Shown piece by piece: positions 48,918 through 57,502 of a stretch of 64,000 nt of DNA; position 1 is the first letter of the stretch; every line of letters begins with the position of its first letter. The stretch lies in contig JAZTXD010000078.1 of the NCBI GenBank assembly GCA_045636265.1, positions 1 through 64,000 of the forward strand. Reading direction: 5' to 3'. Source of the stretch: Flemingiibacterium sp045636265 (GTDB taxonomy: Bacteria > Bacillota > Clostridia > Oscillospirales > CAG-272). Below the pieces are notes generated by a model. The model ran no database searches. It had not been told where the DNA came from and worked only from the letters and a program-made list of their open reading frames with translations. The translations under genes and the position numbers were made by a program.

Positions 48918-49781
48918 TTAAACAGCCAAATTTGCAATATAATCGGTTATTACATCATTTATACAAATAAAACTGCCAAATGAATATGCACTAAAACCAA
49001 GAATAAGCAAGAATAAAGCGTATCCAACAAACAACAGCACAAGGCTTCCCGTTGTTCCTTTTTTCTCATGCCGTACAATCGCCATGTTGAGAGGAAATAT
49101 GGAAGATAAAGATAAAGCACACCCCGAAAACTGGAAATCTATAACGTTGTTCAATAGTACCTTAACATCAACCCCGTGTTTTTGCGCCGCCTCAATGTTT
49201 GAATTTATTATTGTTGAGAGCCGATCAGGTGCAGCCGCGTAGTCGAGCCATCCCCAAACTCCGCATATTATAGCGATTAACAGCGCTACTCCCGAACAAA
49301 TCCAAAACATCGGTTCATCTGAGTAGAATAACTCAAAAAGCATTATGTAAACTGAAAACGCCAACAAAGCGATACCAAAAATCACCGCTGGACGCCACAT
49401 AAGACCGATAACTCCAAGCACCAGCGAAGCCCATGCGCACCCTTTCAGTAATGCAGTATCGTTATACGATATAAAATCCGATATTTTTTCCATTGGACTC
49501 TTGTACCGCGTTGTCGGAGCAGTATATGTGGAAACGGTTGCTGCACTCGCCGGAGCGCTGACAGTTTGTGGTTCGCTCGTCGTCGAAGTTGTTTCTTGCG
49601 CCGCCGCTTTCATTTCCGCTTCATGTGCCTGTCCTTGTTCGTAGTATTTTTTCAGTTGATTTTTATCGGCGGTGTCCATTTCGAAAAGGAAATCGCCCTT
49701 GCCAAGAGCAGTAGGTGCTCCGCAAACGGAACATTTCTTCGCTCTTCCATTAACCGCTTTGTGACATACAAAACATCCCAT
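48918..49781 (-). CDS. Zinc-ribbon multi-pass membrane protein
   Basis: 287 residues from the ATG at 49,781 (GAGGAGTAAAGCA upstream). Residues 1-50 are the zinc-ribbon module MGCFVCHKAVNGRAKKCSVC with GKGDFLFEMDTADKNQLKKYYEQ, almost identical to the next gene even at DNA level. After an Ala/Thr/Ser linker come about five membrane helices (about 113-135, 140-155, 160-180, 215-235, 250-275). It is a paralogue fused to a different membrane part. Confidence 0.75.
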   Translation of the reverse strand: MGCFVCHKAVNGRAKKCSVCGAPTALGKGDFLFEMDTADKNQLKKYYEQGQAHEAEMKAAAQETTSTTSEPQTVSAPASAATVSTYTAPTTRYKSPMEKISDFISYNDTALLKGCAWASLVLGVIGLMWRPAVIFGIALLAFSVYIMLFELFYSDEPMFWICSGVALLIAIICGVWGWLDYAAAPDRLSTIINSNIEAAQKHGVDVKVLLNNVIDFQFSGCALSLSSIFPLNMAIVRHEKKGTTGSLVLLFVGYALFLLILGFSAYSFGSFICINDVITDYIANLAV

Positions 49782-49825
49782 TGCTTTACTCCTCAAATTC
49801 TATAATTATCTATAAACAAACCGCA

Positions 49826-50356
49826 TTAAAAGCATAAAAACAACACAATAAAATAAATTATTGCACTGGGAATAATAAAGGCAAGAGCTATCATTTGGTT
49901 GCCCTCCCATGCACCCAAAGTAGCTCCTGTTCCTCCCGCAGTAGCAACAAACCAAAGTCCCATAGAAACGAGCCAAAGGTTTGAAAACGGCAATAACAGC
50001 ATAATTGCAGCTATGATTTGTATAGCTAACGTGATTCCAAGCAGTATTTTTCCAGCGGTATTATTTTTTACTTCTTCGTGTTGGTATAACGGTGCTTGGT
50101 AAACATAGGAGTTGGGTTTTGCTTGGCTCACACTATGAACTTCCTCAACAATCTCTACACCAACTTCAGCTTGAACTGCAGCTTTTTGTTCCGTTTCGTG
50201 TAGTTGACACTGCTCATAATATTTTTTAAGTTGATTTTTATCGGCGGTGTCCATTTCGAAAAGAACGTTGCCCTTGCCAAGAGCAGTAGGTGCTCCGCAA
50301 ACGGAGCATTTCTTCGCTCTTGTTCCAATACTTCTATGACAAACAATACACGTCAT
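49826..50356 (-). CDS. Zinc-ribbon membrane protein, paralogue of the preceding gene
   Basis: 176 residues. The same N-terminal module (MTCIVCHRSIGTRAKKCSVCG, then LFEMDTADKNQLKKYYEQ) followed by a linker and three membrane helices (about 100-125, 128-145, 150-175). It overlaps the radical-SAM gene by 4 bp, so the two are translationally coupled. The shared module suggests that several membrane proteins dock to one cytosolic partner. Confidence 0.75.
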   Translation of the reverse strand: MTCIVCHRSIGTRAKKCSVCGAPTALGKGNVLFEMDTADKNQLKKYYEQCQLHETEQKAAVQAEVGVEIVEEVHSVSQAKPNSYVYQAPLYQHEEVKNNTAGKILLGITLAIQIIAAIMLLLPFSNLWLVSMGLWFVATAGGTGATLGAWEGNQMIALAFIIPSAIIYFIVLFLCF

Positions 50357-50973
50357 TGTATATCTCCCTGTTTATCTTTATATTTTTGCCACTTTTCAAG
50401 TGTGGCCTTGTCCGGAATACCGTACATAAACATCTCGTTGCGCGTTATTACTACCTCTACACTCCTATTTTCTTCCTCGTACATTTTTTTGCACCCGATA
50501 TATCTATCCGTGATAAATACAAGCTTTTGATTGGAGGAGCCTTTGAATTTTTTTCCGTCATTTAATCTTTCAATGTATTCTCCATCTATTATCAAATCAC
50601 AAAGTCCGTCAAGTATTTCATCAATTTCCGCATCATTCATCGCTCGCAGCTCCTCAACGGTATATCCCGTATATATTATCACTCCGAGATTTGTAGCTTC
50701 ACGAATAGATTTGAGAAACAAGTACAAAGAGTGCTTTTGTAAAAACGGCTCGCCTCCGCTGATAGTTACTCCCTCTATGTCCACTAGATATTTTATAGAA
50801 TCCACTACCGATTTAACGCTAACATTTTTCCCCTTATCAAGCGGACGTGTTTCAGGTGACATACACCCCGTACAGTTTCGCTGACAGCCTTGAAACCATA
50901 TTGCCGCCCGTTTCCCGGGACCTAATGCTTGGGTGGAAAAAATTATGTTATGTATTCGTATTGAATCTTCCAA
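50353..50973 (-). CDS. NrdG-like radical SAM activating protein
   Basis: 206 residues. FQGCQRNCTGCMSPETRPL (about 28-46) gives the Cx3Cx2C cluster motif, with ITISGGEPFLQ-like VTISGGEPFLQ near 69-79 and IIYTGYTVEEL near 99. This is the compact class that makes glycyl radicals (NrdG/PFL-activase). No ribonucleotide reductase or glycyl-radical enzyme is encoded nearby, so here it may modify a component of the island. A similar activase gene is seen with zinc-ribbon proteins on either side. Confidence 0.88.
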   Translation of the reverse strand: MEDSIRIHNIIFSTQALGPGKRAAIWFQGCQRNCTGCMSPETRPLDKGKNVSVKSVVDSIKYLVDIEGVTISGGEPFLQKHSLYLFLKSIREATNLGVIIYTGYTVEELRAMNDAEIDEILDGLCDLIIDGEYIERLNDGKKFKGSSNQKLVFITDRYIGCKKMYEEENRSVEVVITRNEMFMYGIPDKATLEKWQKYKDKQGDIQ

Positions 50974-50993
50974 TTTATATCAACCTTCAACGC

Positions 50994-51500
50994 CTACTTT
51001 AATTCCAGTGAATATTTTTCTGACTGTGTATAATTCTCACTGTTTCCCAAGAAGAACTGGACAGTAAATTCCTCACTGATCATAACTCCGAGTGACCACA
51101 TATCATCAAAATTTTCAACCGGTATGTCTACTTTAATAGTTTTATCCGCACCGTCAACAGAATACTGTACACTCAAACTTCTCGTTCCCTTTTTTTTACT
51201 GGGATTTGGTGCAAATTGCTCATCGCTCCAAACAATTTGTCCATAGCATTCTCTGGCTGTTAATGCTATATCTACATAATTGGTTTCATTTAAAATTGGT
51301 TTTCCGGCGGAAACCTTATACTTGTATGATACAACTTGTATATCCTTGATCAAGTCTATCAAACGTTCACGGTGTTCTTCCGCCAATTTTAATTCTTCCC
51401 TCTCTGCTTCATCATCAAATGTCTGGATCATGTTGAATCCGCATTTAGGGCATTCTTTACCTTTTTCAAACTGAAATTTACAACACCTGCATGTTTTCAT
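50994..51500 (-). CDS. Zinc-ribbon soluble protein
   Basis: 168 residues. An N-terminal ribbon CRCCKFQFEKGKECPKCGF (4-22) is followed by a charged helix (DDEAEREELKLAEEHRERLIDLI) and a beta-rich C-terminal domain ending with FTVQFFLGNSENYT. No membrane segment. It is 20 bp ahead of the radical-SAM gene; the first coding bases recur in the decayed region upstream. Function unknown. Confidence 0.7.
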   Translation of the reverse strand: MKTCRCCKFQFEKGKECPKCGFNMIQTFDDEAEREELKLAEEHRERLIDLIKDIQVVSYKYKVSAGKPILNETNYVDIALTARECYGQIVWSDEQFAPNPSKKKGTRSLSVQYSVDGADKTIKVDIPVENFDDMWSLGVMISEEFTVQFFLGNSENYTQSEKYSLELK

Positions 51501-51928
51501 TGCTGCTTCTCCCTTACTTATGTGATATTATGACAAAAACTTGCACTCAAGTTCTTCTATATATCTCTCATTATACTTTTAAAATTTTTTGCATAACTAC
51601 CATCTGCATGTTTTCATAGTATCTCTCCTTTTGATGCTGCAGCTTTTAATCTATAAAATTCTTCCAGAGCCTTTGTGGTTTCATCGTCCCTTTGAACTGA
51701 ATGTTAAATTACTGACGGTGAAACACTGTCTTCTTTTCGTGCGAATCGTTTTGGGGTCACGGCAGATTTCTTGGAACATTCCTCAAAATACTTATTCGCG
51801 ATCTCCTGGTCCCTCCATTCGGCATCCTGGTCAAGAGCCGCGATATTTATAAAACCACAGTTAGAGCATTTTTGTGCTGTAATTTCCTTGCCGCAACTTC
51901 TTCAAATTTTTACAATTCACGCTCCTGT
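51501..51928 (-). pseudogene. Decayed zinc-ribbon gene copies
   Basis: No intact gene is present. On the minus strand about 51,710-51,900 still reads CGKEITAQKCSNCGFINIA and continues 65 codons to a TAA, but its 5' end is cut off by a stop. Near 51,600 there is a second fragment, GGAGAGATACT-ATG-AAAACATGCAG, nearly identical to the start of the gene at 51,500 but stopping after six codons. The region is therefore the debris of at least two paralogues. Confidence 0.7.
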
Positions 51929-52945
51929 TCATTGTATTGATTCCGTAATTTTAGAAATCTTAGCGGTCAAACATTCTACCTTTTCATTTGCTGATTTTGA
52001 CAATTCAGCTAAATATTTAAACACATTCTCAAACCATGAATCTATATCTTTTAACCCTTTGATATTATCGCTTTGACTAAAAAATTGACCGTTGGGATTT
52101 TCGGATAACACCTTCATTAAAAAAGGATCCGTATGCACAGAATTCCATGTATTTACAATAGCTTTCACTTTAGTATCAAGTTCAATAAATTCTTCTTCAA
52201 TGTTCTTGCTATACTCAGGATATTTTTCAATCCATTCCTTGATTTCTGCAATTTGTGATTGCATGGAAGATATATTGGCTTCAAGCGAAATTTTATCAGC
52301 AGTTAAAGCATCTAATTCTTTCGCGAGTTCGCTATCAGTTGCTGTTAATCTTTTGATTTCAACATCTAAGTTTTCAATTGTTTGTCGTGCATTACGAATT
52401 TTATCATCCCAGATCTCTTTCTGTGAACGCCTTGTCTGCAATTCGGATGTTAAAGATGCTTCTGTTTGTTTCAAGGTTTCCAAATTCAAGTCGCTCATAG
52501 AATCTATTTCGGCCTGCATTTGTTTGCAGTGTGCATCAATCGTAACAAGTTCGGCACTTTTTGCCATAAACTCATCATGACAAATTTTAATTGCTGACTC
52601 CTTGCGTTTCAATTCTTCAACATCAGTCACAATTTTTGATAACTCAGGCTCAATTGTATTATATTCTGCTTCTAATTGTCTGAACTTTTCTTGTAATGTA
52701 GAAGAAAATTCACTAATTCCAGCCTTGTTATCTTTGTATACTGTGATAAATATACTCATAAGACTTCTAAAACGTTGCAACAAGTTTTTTTGATCAGTAA
52801 TTACAAAGCTTGAAACATCATCATTATTGTTGAATTCACACACATCATCAAGAACACTTTCAAACATTTCAAACATTTCATCAATGGCAATTGAATTACT
52901 CGACGATAATGTAGAAATGCTGTTTTTTGTACTTTCAAAACTCAT
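51929..52945 (-). CDS. Coiled-coil protein of the island
   Basis: 338 residues. Residues about 65-270 form a long heptad-rich coiled-coil (LQEKFRQLEAEYNTIEPELSK, LEANISSMQSQIAEIKEW) with no Cys cluster and no membrane segment. The N-terminal 60 residues are acidic. It is 21 bp downstream of the Hsp70-like gene and may be its dedicated cofactor or client. Confidence 0.7.
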   Translation of the reverse strand: MSFESTKNSISTLSSSNSIAIDEMFEMFESVLDDVCEFNNNDDVSSFVITDQKNLLQRFRSLMSIFITVYKDNKAGISEFSSTLQEKFRQLEAEYNTIEPELSKIVTDVEELKRKESAIKICHDEFMAKSAELVTIDAHCKQMQAEIDSMSDLNLETLKQTEASLTSELQTRRSQKEIWDDKIRNARQTIENLDVEIKRLTATDSELAKELDALTADKISLEANISSMQSQIAEIKEWIEKYPEYSKNIEEEFIELDTKVKAIVNTWNSVHTDPFLMKVLSENPNGQFFSQSDNIKGLKDIDSWFENVFKYLAELSKSANEKVECLTAKISKITESIQ

Positions 52946-52966
52946 ACTACCACCCCTTAGTAATCA

Positions 52967-54676
52967 TCACAAACTTTTTGAGTTGATTTTTCGCACTCTT
53001 GTTAATCCACCAAAAATTTCCATCAATTTATGCAGACGAATTTTGCTTTCTTCGCCAATAGATTCTCCGTTTCGTTCGCATTGTTGTGTGTGAAGTGATA
53101 TTATCTTTGATGTGTCAAGTGAAAAACCAATTTTAAAATATTTATTTGGATCAAGAGCCATCTTGTCCCTATACTCTCCCACCGGTTCACCGCAATCTAC
53201 GCAATCATCATTCACGAAATCATCAGTACTAAATACCAATAAAGGAATTCTGTCTCCTCTAAAGATTAAAGCCTCGCCGTCTTCCTCTACAAACAATGGT
53301 TTACCATAGGTAATTTCTTGATTTTTGTGTAATACAAACCAACAGCCATTTAATTCTTTTTCTCCGCCAATTCCAACACCAAGATGATAAGGAGACAACG
53401 GCTTCAAGCTAACCAATCCATTTGCAACAAGAGTTGCTCCGTATGAAATGGCTCTTTCTCTGTCACGCTCTGAAATTATATCCTTAAATCGCTTGTCGGC
53501 TGCACCTTTATGAAACTTTTTTTCTACATCTCTTTGTGTCAAGAAGAAATTAGAAAAACCGCCTACCATCGCAATGTGAAAATTGTTTTCTGAAGTGGAA
53601 TAGTTTATGCCGACTTTATCCATATAACTAATCACTTCATCCAATTTTGCATCCAAAACCGGCTTTATTACATTATCATAAGCTTGAGCAAGCATACCAT
53701 ATGTAACTATAGGCTGATTGTTGCGATCTATTTTAATGCGACAAAACGGATCCTCAATTTTTGTCAGGTTACCCTTGACATTAAGCATTTCAGTGATTTC
53801 AGGACCTTTTTTCATCAAATATTCTTCAACTTCATTCAAATATTCGCAAAAATAATTATCCCCCTCAATTTCCTCATCTGTCTTACCAGATGCTTTCAAG
53901 GCAATTCGTACAACTTCTTGAAGGAATGCCAACCCAGCCTTTCCTATGCGCCCTTCTTCGTTAAGTCCAGCTCCGCACCTTTTTATAAGTGAAATATCAC
54001 TACTGGTACCTTTGTCTTCGACATCACACAAAGCGATGTCCAAAGTTCCTCCGCCATAGTCGATTACTAATATCTTACCATTGTATTTTTCACCAGTGCT
54101 TTTTCTGTAATTTTCCACAAAACAAGCACAAGCAGCTTCGGGTTCACTGATGAGTTCAACCTCGTTTACAAAATCAAAGGATTTTATCAAAGATTCAAGT
54201 GTTGTTCTGCAGTCAATCGTTCTATGCTCATCAAACCATATCGCAGGAACACCAACAACGATTTTGTCAATATTCTCGGTGCTCCCTCTATTTCTGTTTA
54301 TATACTTTCCCAACAATTGAGAAAGATAGATTTTGGTAATACTAAGCGGAGTATCTATTCCATCGTATCCGTTCTGTTCGAGTTTTGCAGCATCATTTTC
54401 TGCAATCATCATTTTGAATCCCTTGAACGTCTTATTTCCGACTATACCTGTTTCGCTTCTTGCGATTGAACCTGAAATGTATTTCCCGTCTTCTTGTTTT
54501 ATTACAATTGAATCTTCAAAACCACTTCCTGAGCCCTCGGAAGGAAGCCAAGCCGCAGTTCTATATTCCAACAAATTCCCTTTAGTATCATATTTTTTGT
54601 CTTCTAATCTTGAAATAATGGAATAGGTAGTTCCAAAATCAAGTCCTATATTATTTTTCTCAACAGACTTAGCCAT
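52967..54676 (-). CDS. Hsp70/DnaK-like ATPase, divergent
   Basis: 569 residues from the ATG at 54,676. The actin-like ATPase domain is complete: phosphate 1 IGLDFGTTYSII (about 10-21), VVGVPAIWFDEHR near 140, phosphate 2 ILVIDYGGGTLDIAL near 203-217, adenosine motif MVGGFSNFFLTQRDVEK near 368-384. The C-terminal 150 residues are a beta-rich substrate-domain-like part (LGVGIGGEKELNG, GDRIPLLVF) but the helical lid and EEVD-type tail of DnaK are absent. A specialised chaperone or scaffold for the AAA-protease next door is inferred. Confidence 0.88.
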   Translation of the reverse strand: MAKSVEKNNIGLDFGTTYSIISRLEDKKYDTKGNLLEYRTAAWLPSEGSGSGFEDSIVIKQEDGKYISGSIARSETGIVGNKTFKGFKMMIAENDAAKLEQNGYDGIDTPLSITKIYLSQLLGKYINRNRGSTENIDKIVVGVPAIWFDEHRTIDCRTTLESLIKSFDFVNEVELISEPEAACACFVENYRKSTGEKYNGKILVIDYGGGTLDIALCDVEDKGTSSDISLIKRCGAGLNEEGRIGKAGLAFLQEVVRIALKASGKTDEEIEGDNYFCEYLNEVEEYLMKKGPEITEMLNVKGNLTKIEDPFCRIKIDRNNQPIVTYGMLAQAYDNVIKPVLDAKLDEVISYMDKVGINYSTSENNFHIAMVGGFSNFFLTQRDVEKKFHKGAADKRFKDIISERDRERAISYGATLVANGLVSLKPLSPYHLGVGIGGEKELNGCWFVLHKNQEITYGKPLFVEEDGEALIFRGDRIPLLVFSTDDFVNDDCVDCGEPVGEYRDKMALDPNKYFKIGFSLDTSKIISLHTQQCERNGESIGEESKIRLHKLMEIFGGLTRVRKINSKSL

Positions 54677-54688
54677 ATACACACTTCC

Positions 54689-56113
54689 TTACTGTAGATT
54701 CATTGATTGTCGTTCTCTTAAGATTCTATCTTCTTTGTACTTATTGCCGCTACCGATAGTTTGCTTGGTAAAATCGTCCGAACTGATTCCCTGATTATTG
54801 GAATTGCTATTTGCAACTTCAATATTTTCATCATTCAGTCTTGAAACAATTGAGTCATACATAACTCTGCACATTTCCTTGTCATTTAGACAAGGATTAC
54901 TAACGTTAATGACAATCTGAATTTTATCACTGTTTTGGGGAGCTTTACTTTTTGCCTCCTGTACGTTTCTGCCAAAAAACACTACAACCACAACCTCATA
55001 ATGATTTCCGTCTTCATAGCTTAGTGTATACGGTTTTCTGGGATCGTCATCAGCAAATCCGGAATTAAGCAATGTCAGCATATCATTCTGAATCAACACT
55101 TGATGTAATGTCTGTATAGCGATTTGAACATTAGCAGCGATAACATACTCTTTTATCGCAATGCTCTTACATGAATCAAGTCGACTGTCAACAATCTCAA
55201 ATTCCGGCTTAATTTGTTCTAATCCTTCGATATTCATTGTTGTTTGGCATTCATCCTTGATATACTCGATTTTTTGTTCGTAATCATCGATTACCTCTTC
55301 GAGTATCCCATTGGACCAAAACTCAATACAACCATCGAACGGAACAGATATACCGTTATTTATCGTAAGATCACAGATGTTTTTTTGCGGATCGCACATA
55401 TCGTGAATTTTATCCGATATGACATCGGTTATCTGCGTTATTTCCTCAATCAGTTTTTGATATCTTTCGTTTAGTATTTCCAGTTCACTACCAAGCTGAA
55501 CAGATAATGAGATACCTTCCTGAGCTCGGCTGACAGAAGCCTCGTAATCTTCGTTTTCAATATCGCTTATTGCGTCATTATAAGCATCTGTAATCAAGGA
55601 AAACTTGTCCGGCGCTAATTTATCGGGGTTAAGAGTAAGTATATAGGAAATATATGTGTTTAATTCACGTGCATAAAAGGCAGCTCGGTTTTTCTGACTG
55701 TCAATTCTGGCAGCGATACTGTTTATCGAATCACTCACCATCTGAGATATATCCGCAACCTTTTCGTCCATTGCATCGACCTGACCGGCAACCGCTTCCG
55801 CCATTTCGGTTACCTCGTCAATCTTTGCGTCAAACCTCCTGCGCATTTCATATATTTCTTTGTGCAGGTCTTGACTCAGGTTCGTTAATTCTCCTGCCAA
55901 TCTATCACTTTCTTTTTCCAGTTTGCGGCTAAAATCACGGTAAACTTCATTCTGCACCTGTGAAATATTTGCGTTGGCATTTAAAAGTCTTGCGTGCTGT
56001 TCTTCAACTTCACGGTTGGCTTGCTTTATTCGTCTATCAGCACTGTTATATCTTGATTTCGTACTCTTATATTCCGAATTCAGTACCCATCTGTCGTAAT
56101 CATAGTCGCTCAT
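54689..56113 (-). CDS. Island coiled-coil protein B
   Basis: 474 residues, with a coiled-coil from about 15 to 270 (NSEYKSTKSRYNSADRRIKQ, FDAKIDEVTEMAEAVAGQVD) and a C-terminal beta domain around 330-430 containing DDPRKPYTLSYEDGNHYEVVVVVF. That block matches DDPRQPYHMQYED followed by VSVVVS in the next gene, so the two are paralogues. No membrane segment or enzyme motif. They lie 24 bp apart and probably form a heteromeric complex. Confidence 0.75.
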   Translation of the reverse strand: MSDYDYDRWVLNSEYKSTKSRYNSADRRIKQANREVEEQHARLLNANANISQVQNEVYRDFSRKLEKESDRLAGELTNLSQDLHKEIYEMRRRFDAKIDEVTEMAEAVAGQVDAMDEKVADISQMVSDSINSIAARIDSQKNRAAFYARELNTYISYILTLNPDKLAPDKFSLITDAYNDAISDIENEDYEASVSRAQEGISLSVQLGSELEILNERYQKLIEEITQITDVISDKIHDMCDPQKNICDLTINNGISVPFDGCIEFWSNGILEEVIDDYEQKIEYIKDECQTTMNIEGLEQIKPEFEIVDSRLDSCKSIAIKEYVIAANVQIAIQTLHQVLIQNDMLTLLNSGFADDDPRKPYTLSYEDGNHYEVVVVVFFGRNVQEAKSKAPQNSDKIQIVINVSNPCLNDKEMCRVMYDSIVSRLNDENIEVANSNSNNQGISSDDFTKQTIGSGNKYKEDRILRERQSMNLQ

Positions 56114-56137
56114 AATTATTAACTCCCTAATTGGTAT

Positions 56138-57487
56138 TTATCCTTTTTGATATCTTCTCTGATTTAGCGCCTGCTGTGCTTCTCTTATGGCATTTTGCTC
56201 AAAATTATCCGCACTTGAATAATTCCCGCAGTCATGTCTGATTTCGCGGCTTTCTATTTCAACTCCGTCATTTTGCAAATATACATGTACACTGTCTTTG
56301 GTGATCGCTGCAAGTTGATCGTCATCCGAAAAAACTTCAATAGCGAAAGAAGGATTCTCATATTCTTCGGGAGAAACAACTACGCTTACAGTATTACCGG
56401 CATTATCTTCATACTGCATATGATACGGTTGTCTGGGATCATCGCTCACATAGCCGGATCCATCAGAAATATACCAGCCGGAGCCGCTCAAACTATTATG
56501 TAACTGCATTGCAGTATTTGCAACAAATATCGAAGCTGCTCTTTCCTTTCGCGCATTTTCGTCGCAATTGGTTAACTGTGCATCAAGCGTATTTACACTT
56601 CTCGCTAATTCATCCAACTGTGTCGCCGTAAGACTGTCACTCGCCAAAAGTCTTTCACACTCATTATACATTTGCTGAAGTTCACCGAGTCTTCCGTGTG
56701 ACCAGAATTCTGTATTATAATCTATCTCGGTTGTTTCACCGTTTAGTTCAACAGTCAATTGGCTTTCTTCTGAAGAAAGTCTTTCAAATCTTTCTTTCAA
56801 TGCTATCATTCTGTCGCTCACATCACCAAACGCCGCATTATATCTTTCGTTATCAACGATGAGAGCAGCCCATAATCTGGATGCATTTCTTACACTGCTT
56901 TGTGAAGATGCAATCGCTGCGTTGAAGTCCCCTTGAGATATGCTATTGTTAATCATGTTTCGGCCAACGTTTAATCTTGCATACTCTTGAGGGCGAAATT
57001 TCGCAGGGTTCAGCTGTTCGATCTGTGACATCAACTCTTCCAACTGCTGTTGTATACTTTCCGCCCTTGATTTTGAATCCGCAATTTTGTTTGAATAGGC
57101 ATTAAACACATCTGTGAATGATTGCGAAATCGAATCAAGCTTCGTATCCAAACCGTGTAATCTTGAGGACGACTGTGACAAACTGCTGACAATACCGTTA
57201 AGCGCACTATCAAAATCCTCTGACTGTCTTGAAATATCGCTTCTGACGCCATCCTTTATTCTTGCCTTGTTTTCGGCAAAAACAGATCTCATACCTTGAA
57301 TTGCCGCTTCTGTCATTCGACGTCCCTGGTCTTTGATTGCGGAAATTTCGCGTTCTTTCTGACGAACAAGCTCAGCTATTCTTTTTGCTTCTTCTTTGGA
57401 TGCCAAAATCTGTGCATCCGCATTTGCAATATAATCAAGCATAGCATTGTATTCATTATTTGAAACGAGGGTATGTGAACTACTCAT
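56138..57487 (-). CDS. Island coiled-coil protein A
   Basis: 449 residues. Coiled-coil at about 15-250 (ILASKEEAKRIAELVRQKER, LDTKLDSISQSFTDVFNAYS), then a domain at 310-430 with DGSGYVSDDPRQPYHMQYED and VSVVVSPEEYENPS, shared with protein B. It starts 15 bp after the AAA-protease gene. In related chaperone-type loci such filament-like proteins act as scaffolds; here that is inference. Confidence 0.75.
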   Translation of the reverse strand: MSSSHTLVSNNEYNAMLDYIANADAQILASKEEAKRIAELVRQKEREISAIKDQGRRMTEAAIQGMRSVFAENKARIKDGVRSDISRQSEDFDSALNGIVSSLSQSSSRLHGLDTKLDSISQSFTDVFNAYSNKIADSKSRAESIQQQLEELMSQIEQLNPAKFRPQEYARLNVGRNMINNSISQGDFNAAIASSQSSVRNASRLWAALIVDNERYNAAFGDVSDRMIALKERFERLSSEESQLTVELNGETTEIDYNTEFWSHGRLGELQQMYNECERLLASDSLTATQLDELARSVNTLDAQLTNCDENARKERAASIFVANTAMQLHNSLSGSGWYISDGSGYVSDDPRQPYHMQYEDNAGNTVSVVVSPEEYENPSFAIEVFSDDDQLAAITKDSVHVYLQNDGVEIESREIRHDCGNYSSADNFEQNAIREAQQALNQRRYQKG

Positions 57488-57502
57488 ATTTGTAACTCCT
57501 TA

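Noticed and set aside
56234..56503. Plus-strand frames across the island coiled-coil genes
   Set aside because: All are short antisense frames over long minus-strand genes with recognisable domain structure.
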